From positions 1,054,001-1,118,000 of the forward strand of contig NZ_CP093442.1 in assembly GCF_022814725.1 (NCBI RefSeq): DNA of 64,000 nt, written 5' to 3'. This DNA is from Bdellovibrio reynosensis. GTDB lineage: Bacteria > Bdellovibrionota > Bdellovibrionia > Bdellovibrionales > Bdellovibrionaceae. Positions within the stretch are counted from its first letter, which is position 1. Each line of letters opens with the position of its first letter. A program made the position numbers and the translations under genes. This document shows positions 7,841 to 16,703 of the stretch, piece by piece. A model generated the notes under the pieces. The model worked only from the letters and a program-made list of their open reading frames with translations. It was not told the DNA's origin and ran no database searches.

Positions 7841-8875
7841 TTGTTTATGGGATTGAAACCGTTTAATTAAAGATTTATTCGCCGAAGCTGCATCAATCGC
7901 ATCACTATTCCATGACGTTTGGATTTCTTCTTTTAGTACTTTAAAAACTAATTTGATATATGCGGCTTTTTCGTTGCCTGAATAGTTTTTTACCCAATGG
8001 TCAGCGAACAAGTACGATCTTGTTGGTGAAAGCATGTAATGAGCGGTTGTATCCTGCCACCCGTCTGCTGAATGATTATGACTAAAATCCCGAGCTTCAG
8101 CGGCATATAAATCTTTACCTTGGGCACCAGCAAACTCAATAGAATGTCTCATCGCCTGAGGGTCTTGAGCGTAAAGAACTGCCACTACATCAGCAAAGAG
8201 TTCATGGTAAGGAGCAATGATATTTAAGATTCGGGTTTGTTCTTGAGTATATTCAGACGCCTGGAAATAAACCTGCCCCAAATTTCTTTCAACGTCTTTA
8301 AGTTCAGCAGACAAAGCTTCACGCTGATTAGCTGGAGCTTGAGTTAAAAATTTATTTAAAAGAGCCCGCTTATTAGCTAATGAATAAATCATTTGGCTAG
8401 CAATAGTAGAATCCCGAATTTCTAATTGAAGCTGCTTGTAAGCAGGAATTTCGCGGGCTAACCATTCACTAAAGATCACATGACCATATTCATGGGCAAA
8501 AGTAACAAGGTTGGCTTGGTGAGATCTCAGGTGCTTTTCCTTATCAGCACTCTCAAAGTAAAGCTTCTCTGCCGAAGAAAGAATACCGATTCCATCATAA
8601 GAAGCGCCAGAAGCAGAATCTTTCAATGAAAGGAAAACTTTCTTATCAATAGGTGCCCATTTGTGGATTTCAGAAATAACTGGAGTATATAAAGAGGCAA
8701 ACTGACAGGAAGACTGAGCTAACGTAGCAGCATCCTGCCAAAGCTCCACACCTGCAAAAGCAGAGATCTCAGGACAATGATTCTCCATAGGAATAGCGCC
8801 CATCTGCGCATGCACTTGAACAGCGAATAGACACACCAATGCCGTATAAATAAAACTAGAGCTTCTAAATCCCAT
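7838..8875 (-). CDS. Secreted putative zinc metalloprotease (HExxH)
   Basis: A 345-residue exported protein with an N-terminal signal peptide (YTALVCLFAVQVHA). Near residue 128 the motif TFAHEYGHVIF contains HExxH, the zinc site of gluzincin-type peptidases, and near residue 224 YHELFADVVAVL offers the second glutamate and a family-like ELFAD. No known peptidase family is certain, and the substrate is unknown. ATG at 8875 is preferred to the in-frame TTG three bases upstream because GAGGA lies five bases before it. The gene is convergent with the fibre gene and is bracketed by two direct copies of a dispersed repeat, an arrangement shared in this window only by dtd. Confidence 0.75.
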   Translation of the reverse strand: MGFRSSSFIYTALVCLFAVQVHAQMGAIPMENHCPEISAFAGVELWQDAATLAQSSCQFASLYTPVISEIHKWAPIDKKVFLSLKDSASGASYDGIGILSSAEKLYFESADKEKHLRSHQANLVTFAHEYGHVIFSEWLAREIPAYKQLQLEIRDSTIASQMIYSLANKRALLNKFLTQAPANQREALSAELKDVERNLGQVYFQASEYTQEQTRILNIIAPYHELFADVVAVLYAQDPQAMRHSIEFAGAQGKDLYAAEARDFSHNHSADGWQDTTAHYMLSPTRSYLFADHWVKNYSGNEKAAYIKLVFKVLKEEIQTSWNSDAIDAASANKSLIKRFQSHKQ

Positions 8876-8878
8876 CAA

Positions 8879-9239
8879 ATTCCTCTAACTAAAAAACATA
8901 TCAATATATATGCCCCAATTGACGCGGCGAAACCGTAAAAAGAAGCAGGCACCTTTCTGGTGTCTCGAATTGAGACGAAGCTACAAATTGCGGCTGGGGC
9001 CGGTAGTTCTTATCTACTGACGATTATGGGCACTTTCTTGCGAGTGTGACAGTTTGTCTTGCTAAACTTTGATAAGCCTCTATGCCCCTTCCTATTGCTT
9101 TAAATCGTAAAAATACCGGTCTGTTGCAAATAGTAAAGGGCTGGCGACTTTTTTGGGCCTTTGCAAACATCGTCTTATTTTTTGGCATCCTCATTGCTCC
9201 TAGAACCTCAGGATTAAAAAAACCGTGGAGGTTATATAT
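8879..9239. other. Intergenic region between the HExxH gene and the Agl-like cluster
   Basis: These 361 bases hold repeat copy 2 (8922-8956), a small hairpin GTCTC-GAATT-GAGAC (8962-8976), and the leader of the plus-strand cluster starting at 9240. A GTGACA at about 9037 followed by GATAAG after 19 bases is a poor promoter candidate. An open frame at 9082-9309 overlaps the TolQ-like gene out of frame and is not supported. Confidence 0.5.
8922..8956 (-). repeat. Cassette-type direct repeat, copy 2 (5' of the HExxH gene)
   Basis: Minus strand: AAAGGTGCCTGC, TTCTTTTTACGG, then TTTCGCCGCGT. It has the same orientation as copy 1 and lies 47 bases upstream of the HExxH gene start, so the gene sits between two direct copies about 1.1 kb apart. 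Confidence 0.75.
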
Positions 9240-9929
9240 ATGGAATTCTTATTATCACTTGGTCGCGGCTTCACTTCTGCTGATGCTATTTGGATGTGGG
9301 CTATTTTAGCGGCACAAATCGTTTCTATCGCTATTATTGCTGAGCGTGCGATGGCTCTTTATGGTTCTCGTAAACCGAACCAAAAAGAAATCGCGAAGGT
9401 ATTAGCTGAAGATATTAAAGCTGGTAACCTTGAGAAAGCTCTTCGCCGTTCATTGCAAATCGGTGCTCGTGAGCCAATGGGTGTTGTTGCATCTGCTGGT
9501 ATCCAAGCAGCTATCGATCTTGGCGGCAAAGAAGAAATCCAACTTAAAATGGATGAAGTTCTATTAGAAGAAGCAACTCGCGTAGAAAAACGCATTGGCT
9601 TCCTTGCGATGTTTGCAAACGTTGCAACTTTATTAGGTCTATTAGGTACGATCACAGGTCTTATTCACTCTTTTGCGGGTATCTCGAACGCAAACCCTGC
9701 TGAAAAAGCGACGATTCTTTCTCAAGGTATTTCCCTTGCGATGAATACGACAGCTTACGGTTTGATCGTGGCAGTTCCTGCTTTGATTATGTATGCGGTT
9801 CTTCAAAACCGTGCGACTCGTTTAACGGATGACCTTAATAAAGGTGCTTTGAACATCTTTATCCAACTTGGTTTCCATTACGAGCCAGTTTCTAACAAGA
9901 AAGATGTTTCCTCAGTTTCTGGGAGATAA
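9240..9929 (+). CDS. MotA/TolQ/ExbB-type proton channel subunit (AglR-like)
   Basis: A 229-residue inner-membrane protein with helices at about 16-35, 120-145 and 171-190 and the large cytoplasmic loop between the first two, the topology of TolQ/ExbB/AglR. It uses the proton motive force together with TolR-type partners to drive an envelope machine. ATG at 9240 is chosen because a perfect GGAGG lies eight bases before it; an in-frame GTG at 9225 overlaps that site. Two TolR-like genes follow within six bases. With TPR, TonB-like and beta-barrel genes downstream, this resembles the Agl-Glt gliding modules of Myxococcus and Bdellovibrio more than a simple Tol-Pal system, since no tolB or pal is present. 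Confidence 0.85.
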   Translation: MEFLLSLGRGFTSADAIWMWAILAAQIVSIAIIAERAMALYGSRKPNQKEIAKVLAEDIKAGNLEKALRRSLQIGAREPMGVVASAGIQAAIDLGGKEEIQLKMDEVLLEEATRVEKRIGFLAMFANVATLLGLLGTITGLIHSFAGISNANPAEKATILSQGISLAMNTTAYGLIVAVPALIMYAVLQNRATRLTDDLNKGALNIFIQLGFHYEPVSNKKDVSSVSGR

Positions 9930-9931
9930 TT

Positions 9932-10390
9932 ATGACTAGCGGTAGCGGCAACGATAAGTTGAATTTTGAATTAAACATTCTGCCGATTCTCGACATTTTG
10001 TCGGTTCTGATCTGCTTTCTATTATTGACAGCAGTTTGGATTCAAATCGGGACCCTGGATACAAGACAGGCCATCGGCGACAACTCCACGGCGGGTGCTG
10101 TTAATCCCCCGTCGCTATGGATTTCTGTGAACACGCAAGGTGCGGTTCAACTTTCTGCTCGCGATCTTCCTAATAAGAAGACCTATGAAGTTGAGATCAA
10201 AGCCTCCAACAACAAAGTGAACTTGGATGCTTTGGCTGAAAAACTTCAAGCGCTGAAAGAGAAATTTCCAGATTTGAAAACCGGCGTGGTTCGTCCTGAA
10301 GCGCAAGCTTCTTACGGCGATGTGATTCGTATCATGGATAAACTTAAACAGTTTCAATTTGAAGGAGTGGGATTATCCCCACTTGGGTAG
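9932..10390 (+). CDS. TolR/ExbD-type channel subunit 1 (AglQ/AglS-like)
   Basis: A 152-residue protein with one transmembrane helix (about residues 13-38, NILPILDILSVLICFLLLTAVW) carrying Asp21, the position of the proton-conducting aspartate of TolR/ExbD/MotB. A periplasmic domain of about 110 residues ends LKQFQFEGVGLSPL, as in ExbD. It pairs with the TolQ-like protein encoded two bases upstream. GGGAG precedes the ATG. Having two different TolR-like genes in tandem is typical of Agl systems (AglQ and AglS) rather than of a basic Tol system. Confidence 0.85.
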   Translation: MTSGSGNDKLNFELNILPILDILSVLICFLLLTAVWIQIGTLDTRQAIGDNSTAGAVNPPSLWISVNTQGAVQLSARDLPNKKTYEVEIKASNNKVNLDALAEKLQALKEKFPDLKTGVVRPEAQASYGDVIRIMDKLKQFQFEGVGLSPLG

Positions 10391-10395
10391 GACTT

Positions 10396-10890
10396 ATGAA
10401 AACCTCGTCCTTTACAAAAGTAAATCAAGTTCGCTCCCCGCTTTCAGACATTCAAAGTTTGAAACCAGGGATGAAGTCTAAAAAAGGTAAGTTCCAGGAT
10501 TTAGCTTTGGCACTTCCTTTGACTTCTTTGATTGATGCTTTCTCAATCATTGTTATTTATCTGCTAATCGGTACTCAGAACTCTGGGATGGAAACAACCA
10601 TTCCTTCTAAAATGAGTTTACCGACGGCTTCTCATAGCGTTGGGATTGAAAAAGAAACTCCGATCTTGAGCATTCAAAAAGGCGTTTACCGTTTGAATGA
10701 CGAGGTTGTTCAAAAGAAAGACCTTGGACAAAAGCTTGCTGAGTTAAAAAAGAAGTCAGAAGAAAAATCTGTAGCACTCTTGGTTCAGGCCGACCAAGAG
10801 ATGGCGTACGAAGACTTGGATCCTTTGCTTAAGGCAAGTTCCCTGTCTGGTATCGAAAAAATGAAATTTGCGGTAGTGCCTGCACAATGA
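10396..10890 (+). CDS. TolR/ExbD-type channel subunit 2 (AglS-like)
   Basis: A 164-residue relative of the preceding protein with a longer basic cytoplasmic N-terminus (about 38 residues), one helix (LALPLTSLIDAFSIIVIYLLIG, with Asp47 in the channel position) and a periplasmic ExbD-like domain containing VALLVQADQEMAYEDL. It presumably forms a heteromeric stator with the TolQ-like and first TolR-like proteins. An AGGA site precedes the ATG. Its stop overlaps the next start by four bases (ATGA). Confidence 0.85.
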   Translation: MKTSSFTKVNQVRSPLSDIQSLKPGMKSKKGKFQDLALALPLTSLIDAFSIIVIYLLIGTQNSGMETTIPSKMSLPTASHSVGIEKETPILSIQKGVYRLNDEVVQKKDLGQKLAELKKKSEEKSVALLVQADQEMAYEDLDPLLKASSLSGIEKMKFAVVPAQ

Positions 10891-13847
10891 AAACACTAAA
10901 CGGAATCCTTATCATTGCTCTTTTAGGTGGATCTTTGGTCACATCGTCGGCTTTTGCCGAGAAAATGAATGCAGAGACTCAGGATCTCGTTATTAACAAA
11001 ATGGAACGCGTCCTATCGACTTTGGAGCGTTCTGATTCAGCTTGGCTACCAAGCCAGCAACGTCTAGCTGATTTGCTTGCAGAGCGCGCTCGTACGCGTT
11101 TTATGCTTGAAATTGAAGCTAACTGTGAAGGTTGCAAAGGATCTAAAGACGACCGTCTTAAGGCCGTTAAAATCTATGAGAACTTACTTAAAGAAGTTAA
11201 GTTAAACGAACACGGTCCGATCCTTTTCCAATTGGCCCATCTTTATGAAATGGCTGGCCAAACGGATAAAGCTATTAATTTATATGAAGAAATCATCCGC
11301 GATGCGAAGAAGAAATCCATTCTTCCAGCTATCGTGTCACGTTCCCACGCAAGCCTTGGCGATTTGTTATTTTCTAAATCTCGTTTTGCTGAAGCGAAAA
11401 CTCATTACCAAATCGCTTTAAAAGATGCTGGTCTTGAAAATCGCGTTTTGACCATCTATAACTTAGCTTGGTGTGAATTCAACCTTGGCAACTTAAATGC
11501 TGCTATCGTTATTTTTGAAAACCTGTTGAAAGATCCATCTAAAATCGTTCGTGATACCGAAGAAGGCAGCAAATACGATGCTCCTTTCCACACGGATGTT
11601 TTGCGCGATCTTGCTACTTTCTATTCCAAAAAAGACATTACTAAAAAAGAAATCGATACGTTTGAGAATTTGGCTCCGGCTGATAAACGTAAAGGTTTGA
11701 TGCTTTATTTTGCTAAAGAAGCAGACCGTATTGGTCAAAAACAGGCGGCCCACGATATCTTAAACCGCTACTTAGCTGATTCTTCTTTGACTAAAGAAGA
11801 GCGTATCGAGGCCTCTGTTCAATTAGCACAAATCAACTATGACCGTGGTCAAACTTCTGCCTCCATTGCTGAATTTGCTAAGGCAGCTACGGCTTTACAA
11901 AAAAGCGGTTGTTCTGAAGACAAATGCGCTGAATTCCAAAAAACGATGAAGCGTTATGTAACGGAACTTCATCGTTCTAAGAAACTTAAACCTGACCAAG
12001 ACTTGATGAACGCTTATTTAACTTATAATAAGACCTTCCCGTCTGACATGGAAATGACCCAACGTGGGGCTCAGATCGCGATGGATCTTGGTAACTACGT
12101 TATGGCCGTACAATTGTACCGCACAGTTAGTGAAAGCAGTTCCTTCTCTAAAAAAGAAAGACAAGAAGCTTTACTAAACGAAGTAGCTGCAGCAGAAAAA
12201 TCTGGCAACCCGGCTTTAAAGCGTGAAGCTTACTTGCACTTTATCGATGAAGCTCCGAAAGGTGAAAAGTCTTTTGAAGTTCAATACCAATTGGCTTACT
12301 TAGCTTACGAGCAAAAGCTTTACTCTAATGCAGCCGCTGATTTTGAAGACCTAGCTAAAGATAAAAACGGTAAAGCAGATCTTCGTAAAAAAGCAGCTGA
12401 CCTTTCGTTAGATTCGTTAGCACAAATTAAAAATGAAAAAACTTTGGAAGAACTTGCTTGGGATTACTCTGAGATCTTCCCATTGGCTCGTACTGAATTT
12501 GAAAGTATTGCTCGTAAAAGCTTAATGAACCGTGTTGCCGCAGTTGCGAACAATCCTAAATCTTCGAAGTCTGATCTTAAGTCAGCTTTGAACAGCATGG
12601 ATTCACGTAAATTGCAAAACGCTTCCCAACAAGAAAAAATCCTTTTCTATAATAACCAGGCGGTGCTTGCTAAAAAGCTTGATGAAGAAAAAGTTTATGT
12701 TGGCGCGATCACTTCCCTATTAGCCGTTCCTGGCATCAGCTCAGAACTTCGTGAAAAAAGCCTAGAGCAATTAACTGGTTATTATGAGAAGAAATTAGAC
12801 TTTAAGAACGCTTATGTTACAGCTTTGCGTTTAGAAAACTCTAAGATTTCTGAAAAAGAAAAAGAATTCCGTCTTGGTACATTAGCGGACCTTGCGGGTC
12901 TTGATGCTGCTTCTAAACACTATAGAAGATCTTTAGATGCAGGACTTCGTGGCGAGCGTTCTTTAGTGGTGCGCACTCGTCTGGTTTTGACTTCTGCAAA
13001 TCCAGTTCGTGAATTGAAAGCTCAAGCTCCTGAGTTAAAACAAAAGCCAGCTCTTTTAAACGAGACTGTTCTTTTGGTTTACGCTCAGAATGGCAATGCG
13101 GACGGTTTGAAATCAGTTCTTGATTTAAAAGAAATGCGTAAACAATCGGCGAACCTATTCATTAAAAAACAAGAGTTCTATACTCTGCTACAAAATGAAA
13201 AAGCTAAGATTGCTAAGCACGAGCTAGATTCAAGCAAAGATCGTTTAATGCAAAAGACGATCGAAGAGCGCGTGAAAATGCTTAAAAAAGCAGACCGTCT
13301 TCAAGCAGACAGCCTTGGTTATAAGGATGTGACTGCTCAGATGCTAGCTTTGAACCTGGTTTCTAGTGAAAACGAGCGTATGGTTAAGGACCTTGCTTCT
13401 TTACCAATGCCTCAAGGTTTAACAAAAGCTGAACAACAACAATATATCTCTATTCTTAAAGGCCGTTCTAAGCCGTTCTTGTTGAAAGCTCGTTATGCCC
13501 AACAAAAACAGCAAGAAATCTGGAATCGTTCTTTAGGACTATCACAGACTTTACGTGATTATAAAATCGCTCGCCCAGAGATCCGTAAGCTTTTAGCTCG
13601 TGAATTGACTCTGTTAAATTCAATCCCTGGTAAAGGCCCTATGAAGGACGCTTTAGAGGACACTTTGGATGAGAGACAATTATCGGCACGCGATTTAACT
13701 GCCGCGCGCAAGGTAGTGGCAGAAGACCCTGCTAACGTGCGCGAAATTGAACAATTGAAACAGATTGAGACAAAAATTGGCCATCCACTTATGGCCACTT
13801 ATCTGGAAGCGCGTATAAGCCACTTACAGAAGGGAAATAGCCTATGA
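10887..13847 (+). CDS. Large secreted TPR-repeat protein (GltD/GltE/GltI-like role)
   Basis: A 986-residue periplasmic protein. The signal peptide ends near residue 24 (LLGGSLVTSSAFA). The mature part is almost wholly helical with many tetratricopeptide-like repeats; YENLLKEVKLNEHGPILFQLAHLYEMAGQTDKAINLYEE near 95-135 is the clearest. It is rich in Lys, Glu and Ala with few cysteines apart from CEGC near residue 80. Repeats of this kind scaffold envelope complexes, and Myxococcus Glt machinery contains several such proteins. Which Glt protein it corresponds to cannot be decided by eye. It overlaps both neighbours by ATGA. Confidence 0.75.
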   Translation: MKTLNGILIIALLGGSLVTSSAFAEKMNAETQDLVINKMERVLSTLERSDSAWLPSQQRLADLLAERARTRFMLEIEANCEGCKGSKDDRLKAVKIYENLLKEVKLNEHGPILFQLAHLYEMAGQTDKAINLYEEIIRDAKKKSILPAIVSRSHASLGDLLFSKSRFAEAKTHYQIALKDAGLENRVLTIYNLAWCEFNLGNLNAAIVIFENLLKDPSKIVRDTEEGSKYDAPFHTDVLRDLATFYSKKDITKKEIDTFENLAPADKRKGLMLYFAKEADRIGQKQAAHDILNRYLADSSLTKEERIEASVQLAQINYDRGQTSASIAEFAKAATALQKSGCSEDKCAEFQKTMKRYVTELHRSKKLKPDQDLMNAYLTYNKTFPSDMEMTQRGAQIAMDLGNYVMAVQLYRTVSESSSFSKKERQEALLNEVAAAEKSGNPALKREAYLHFIDEAPKGEKSFEVQYQLAYLAYEQKLYSNAAADFEDLAKDKNGKADLRKKAADLSLDSLAQIKNEKTLEELAWDYSEIFPLARTEFESIARKSLMNRVAAVANNPKSSKSDLKSALNSMDSRKLQNASQQEKILFYNNQAVLAKKLDEEKVYVGAITSLLAVPGISSELREKSLEQLTGYYEKKLDFKNAYVTALRLENSKISEKEKEFRLGTLADLAGLDAASKHYRRSLDAGLRGERSLVVRTRLVLTSANPVRELKAQAPELKQKPALLNETVLLVYAQNGNADGLKSVLDLKEMRKQSANLFIKKQEFYTLLQNEKAKIAKHELDSSKDRLMQKTIEERVKMLKKADRLQADSLGYKDVTAQMLALNLVSSENERMVKDLASLPMPQGLTKAEQQQYISILKGRSKPFLLKARYAQQKQQEIWNRSLGLSQTLRDYKIARPEIRKLLARELTLLNSIPGKGPMKDALEDTLDERQLSARDLTAARKVVAEDPANVREIEQLKQIETKIGHPLMATYLEARISHLQKGNSL

Positions 13848-14113
13848 AATCAGTAATTTCTTTGGCCCTTGTTTTGCTGGTATCAGTAACGACCTTTGCC
13901 GCTGGCAAGAATTCACAAAGCGTGAATCCTGCTGCAGTTAAAAGAGCGAAACTAGGTACTTCCTTTAAGTTTGATGGAAGCGCATTACGCGGTAAATACC
14001 AAAGCTCGATGAATACAGCGGCAACGGTCGAAAACGATAAGTTACTCGAGGATCTTCTTAAAGGCCGTACGCAGTTTGAAGATCGTATCAACGAAGAACT
14101 TGAAAGAAACTAA
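13844..14113 (+). CDS. Small secreted protein of the envelope cluster
   Basis: An 89-residue protein with a signal peptide (MKSVISLALVLLVSVTTFA), cleavage near residue 19-20. The mature 70 residues include GTSFKFDGSALRGKYQSS and a charged helical C-terminus (LLEDLLKGRTQFEDRINEELERN). I do not recognise a family. The start overlaps the stop of the TPR gene (ATGA) and the next gene begins three bases after its stop, so it is firmly part of the operon, probably as a small periplasmic component. Confidence 0.75.
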   Translation: MKSVISLALVLLVSVTTFAAGKNSQSVNPAAVKRAKLGTSFKFDGSALRGKYQSSMNTAATVENDKLLEDLLKGRTQFEDRINEELERN

Positions 14114-14115
14114 TT

Positions 14116-15336
14116 ATGAGCGCAGCTAAACTTCTAATACTAGAAAATACTTTAGGCCAAAAGGTTCGTACTTTTGCTGTTCAAGCAGAAGCGTTGAACC
14201 TTGTGTACTTAAAAGACTCGCGCCGTGTAGAGGCTTTTGCTTCTTTAAATGAACTTGATGAAAACAAAGTGAACTACACTTTGTTGCAACAAATCCAACT
14301 TTCGCAACTTTCTGAAGAAGGTCAATTGCTTCAAGGTTTAGGACGTTTGCGCCTTTACCCAGTTGAAGTGAATAACAGCCCGACTTATGAACTTCGTGAA
14401 GAAGAAGACGAAAAAACTTTAACTACATTAATTAAGAAAACTGGTATTGGTCACTTAGTAGCTGTGCTTTTATTGGTGGGTGGATCTTGGATCTACAATC
14501 AGTATTTTGCTAAAGCCGAAGAACCGGCTTTAGTTACAATCAATATTCCTCAGGAAATTGAAAAAGTTCACCCTGAGGCTCGTCCCCATGTGAAAGTGTC
14601 ACAAACTAAGATCAAACAAACTACTAAGAAGTACAGCCCTAATGCTAAAAAACTTCGCTCTAAGCCTTACCATGTGAATACAGCTAAAGCTAAAGATGTT
14701 CGCCGTGTTGGCGCCTTGGCAGCTTTAGGTGGTTTATCGACAGGTGCTCGTGATGCTGAAGGTCTTGATATGAGATCTCTTAAAAACATCAGAGCAGCAG
14801 GAACTGGCGCTGGTGGCGGTGGCATCGGTAATGCGGGTCGCGGTGGCGCTCGTGGTTACTTACCTGGCAGCGGTTTGATTGCTGGAAGTGCTGGTGAAGG
14901 TGCTCGTGCTCAAGGTGCTGGTGGCTACGGAACTCGTGGTTCTGGTGGCGGTCGCGCGGGCTATGGAAAAATCCCAATGGTTGGTGGCACTTCTGCAGTC
15001 AGTTTACCAATTGATGATGAAGCGACTGTTGAAGGCGGTTTAGACCGCGATCAAATCATTGCGGTTATCAATCGTAACAAAGGTCAAATCATCTATTGTT
15101 ATGAAAAAGGATTGCAAGCTCAACCATCTATCGGTGGTCGCGTCGCAGTTGCTTTCGTGATCGGTGCTTCGGGCCGTATCACCACTGCTAACGTAGCAGA
15201 GTCTTCATTAGGTTCTAGAACTGTTGAAGGTTGCATGTTGTCTAAAATGAAAACATGGCAGTTCCCTCGTCCGGTTGGAAAAGTAAATGTTGATGTTCTT
15301 TATCCCTTCGAACTTATGCGCGTGAGCAGTCGCTAA
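14116..15336 (+). CDS. TonB-like energy transducer with AgmX/PglI C-terminal domain (GltG/GltJ-like)
   Basis: A 406-residue inner-membrane protein: a cytoplasmic domain of about 108 residues, one helix at 111-130 (IGHLVAVLLLVGGSWIYNQYF), a basic linker, a Gly-rich flexible stretch at about 228-285, and a C-terminal domain at 310-403. The last contains NKGQIIYCYEKGLQAQPSIG, GRVAVAFVIGASGRI, VEGCMLSKMKTWQFPRP and VDVLYPFEL, the pattern of the AgmX/PglI C-terminal domain with paired cysteines at about 328 and 373. These proteins link TolQR-type motors to outer-membrane parts in gliding machinery. A cytoplasmic N-terminus could couple it to cytosolic partners. The ribosome-binding site is weak; translation is probably coupled. 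Confidence 0.85.
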   Translation: MSAAKLLILENTLGQKVRTFAVQAEALNLVYLKDSRRVEAFASLNELDENKVNYTLLQQIQLSQLSEEGQLLQGLGRLRLYPVEVNNSPTYELREEEDEKTLTTLIKKTGIGHLVAVLLLVGGSWIYNQYFAKAEEPALVTINIPQEIEKVHPEARPHVKVSQTKIKQTTKKYSPNAKKLRSKPYHVNTAKAKDVRRVGALAALGGLSTGARDAEGLDMRSLKNIRAAGTGAGGGGIGNAGRGGARGYLPGSGLIAGSAGEGARAQGAGGYGTRGSGGGRAGYGKIPMVGGTSAVSLPIDDEATVEGGLDRDQIIAVINRNKGQIIYCYEKGLQAQPSIGGRVAVAFVIGASGRITTANVAESSLGSRTVEGCMLSKMKTWQFPRPVGKVNVDVLYPFELMRVSSR

Positions 15337-15350
15337 AAGGAGTTTTGACC

Positions 15351-16703
15351 ATGAAAACGAACCACGCATTGATCTCAGTTTTATCACTTAGTTTGCTTGC
15401 TGCTGGATGCGGCGAATACTCTAAAAATCCTGTTCAGGATTTAGCAGCTATGCGTGACAACGCAAGACTGGAACTTAAAAAAGGTCCAGACTCTGTTCGT
15501 GAAATCACTAAAGAAGTGATCGTTAAAGAAGACCGCATCGTTAAAATCGAGGAGTCCACTATCAACGGCAGCTTGCTAGTGATCAGCGCTGATGAAGATA
15601 TGGATTTTGAAGAAGGCAAAACCAAACAATATAAAATCCAAGCCCGCGTATTGGATCCTTCTGTAGAAATTAAATTAAACGTTGAAGAAAAGCCTAAAGA
15701 AGTTTCTATCGAAAAATCGACAAAAGAAGCAGACGTTTATATTTTAACTTACACTCCTGCTTTATACACAGTTCCTGCGAACAAAAAGAAACAAAAGCTT
15801 AAAGTTGTACTTAAAGCGGTTGTGACTTCGACTAAAAATGCCGCTGACGCTGCAAAATACGAAGGCCTTGTTCGAACGAAAGAACTTAATTTGACTGTAT
15901 TTAGAACTGAAGATGCTCCTTCTGAGGTTCAAGTTTTAGGCTTGGGCACGCAAGTTTCTGAAGGTTCAATCACTACTTTCTCTGTGACTGCGAAGGTTCC
16001 AGGTACAGATGCAAATGCTCCACAAAAACCTTCTTTAATTGTGACTGCCGATGAGAACCAATCTTCGGCTGGCCAAAGCTTTAAAGACCTTGATGGTTCT
16101 CGCCACATCCCGGCTGATACTAAAGTTGAATACGTTAAGGACTCTGTTTGGAAGTTCACTAAGACTTTTGATACACAAAATATCCCTGTTCAACCTCAGG
16201 TAGGTAAAACAGGTGCGATTTTGCAAAACGTTGATGGAACTTTCGTGCGTGTTGCTTTCCGCGTAGCTTACGATGGTTTACAAACGGCTCCGACAGTTCA
16301 ACGTATTAAGATTGCTTACACTAAACCTATTTCAGCTCCCCGTTTTGACCTGACTTCGATTGGTCAAACTGGTTTAAAAGCGTCCCCTGGTAAAACAGTG
16401 GTTGCAAACTTCACCGTATCTTCTGCGGATGCGCAAGCTGAAGTTAAAGTTGAGTCTCCAGTAACTTCATTGGATGTGAATCCTTCATTAACTTGCGTGG
16501 ACGCTTCAACGGGAGCTAACAAACAAAACTGTACTCTTTCATTGAATGTTTCTTGTGAGACCAAATTAGAAAACTTAAACGGTGACATCACTGTAAATGC
16601 TTTGAGTATTGTTAACGGCAGAAATTCAAATCTAGTTGCTGCTAAAATTAAAGTTGTTGCGACTCAAGACGCGACTCTATGCTCTGCGGAGGCTGCAAAA
16701 TGA
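15351..16703 (+). CDS. Lipoprotein of the envelope cluster
   Basis: A 450-residue exported lipoprotein; the lipobox is LAAGC near residue 19-20 after MKTNHALISVLSLSL. The start at ATG 15351 is preferred because AAGGAG lies eight bases upstream; an in-frame TTG at 15345 would be too close. After a charged helical segment of about 60 residues, the rest looks beta-rich, possibly several Ig-like domains (repeated stretches such as EVQVLGLGTQVSEGSITTFS and ASPGKTVVANFTVSS), ending in a four-cysteine region. No specific family is recognised. It overlaps the next gene by four bases. Likely an outer-membrane or periplasmic component of the machine. Confidence 0.75.
   Translation: MKTNHALISVLSLSLLAAGCGEYSKNPVQDLAAMRDNARLELKKGPDSVREITKEVIVKEDRIVKIEESTINGSLLVISADEDMDFEEGKTKQYKIQARVLDPSVEIKLNVEEKPKEVSIEKSTKEADVYILTYTPALYTVPANKKKQKLKVVLKAVVTSTKNAADAAKYEGLVRTKELNLTVFRTEDAPSEVQVLGLGTQVSEGSITTFSVTAKVPGTDANAPQKPSLIVTADENQSSAGQSFKDLDGSRHIPADTKVEYVKDSVWKFTKTFDTQNIPVQPQVGKTGAILQNVDGTFVRVAFRVAYDGLQTAPTVQRIKIAYTKPISAPRFDLTSIGQTGLKASPGKTVVANFTVSSADAQAEVKVESPVTSLDVNPSLTCVDASTGANKQNCTLSLNVSCETKLENLNGDITVNALSIVNGRNSNLVAAKIKVVATQDATLCSAEAAK

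Noticed and set aside
9082-9309. Open frame of 75 codons before the TolQ-like gene
   Set aside because: It overlaps the well-supported TolQ-like gene out of frame, has no ribosome-binding site and no recognisable sequence.
9240-10890. Tol-Pal system
   Set aside because: tolQ and tolR-like genes are present, but tolA in its usual form, tolB and pal are missing, there are two TolR-like genes, and the AgmX/PglI domain points to an Agl/Glt-type machine.
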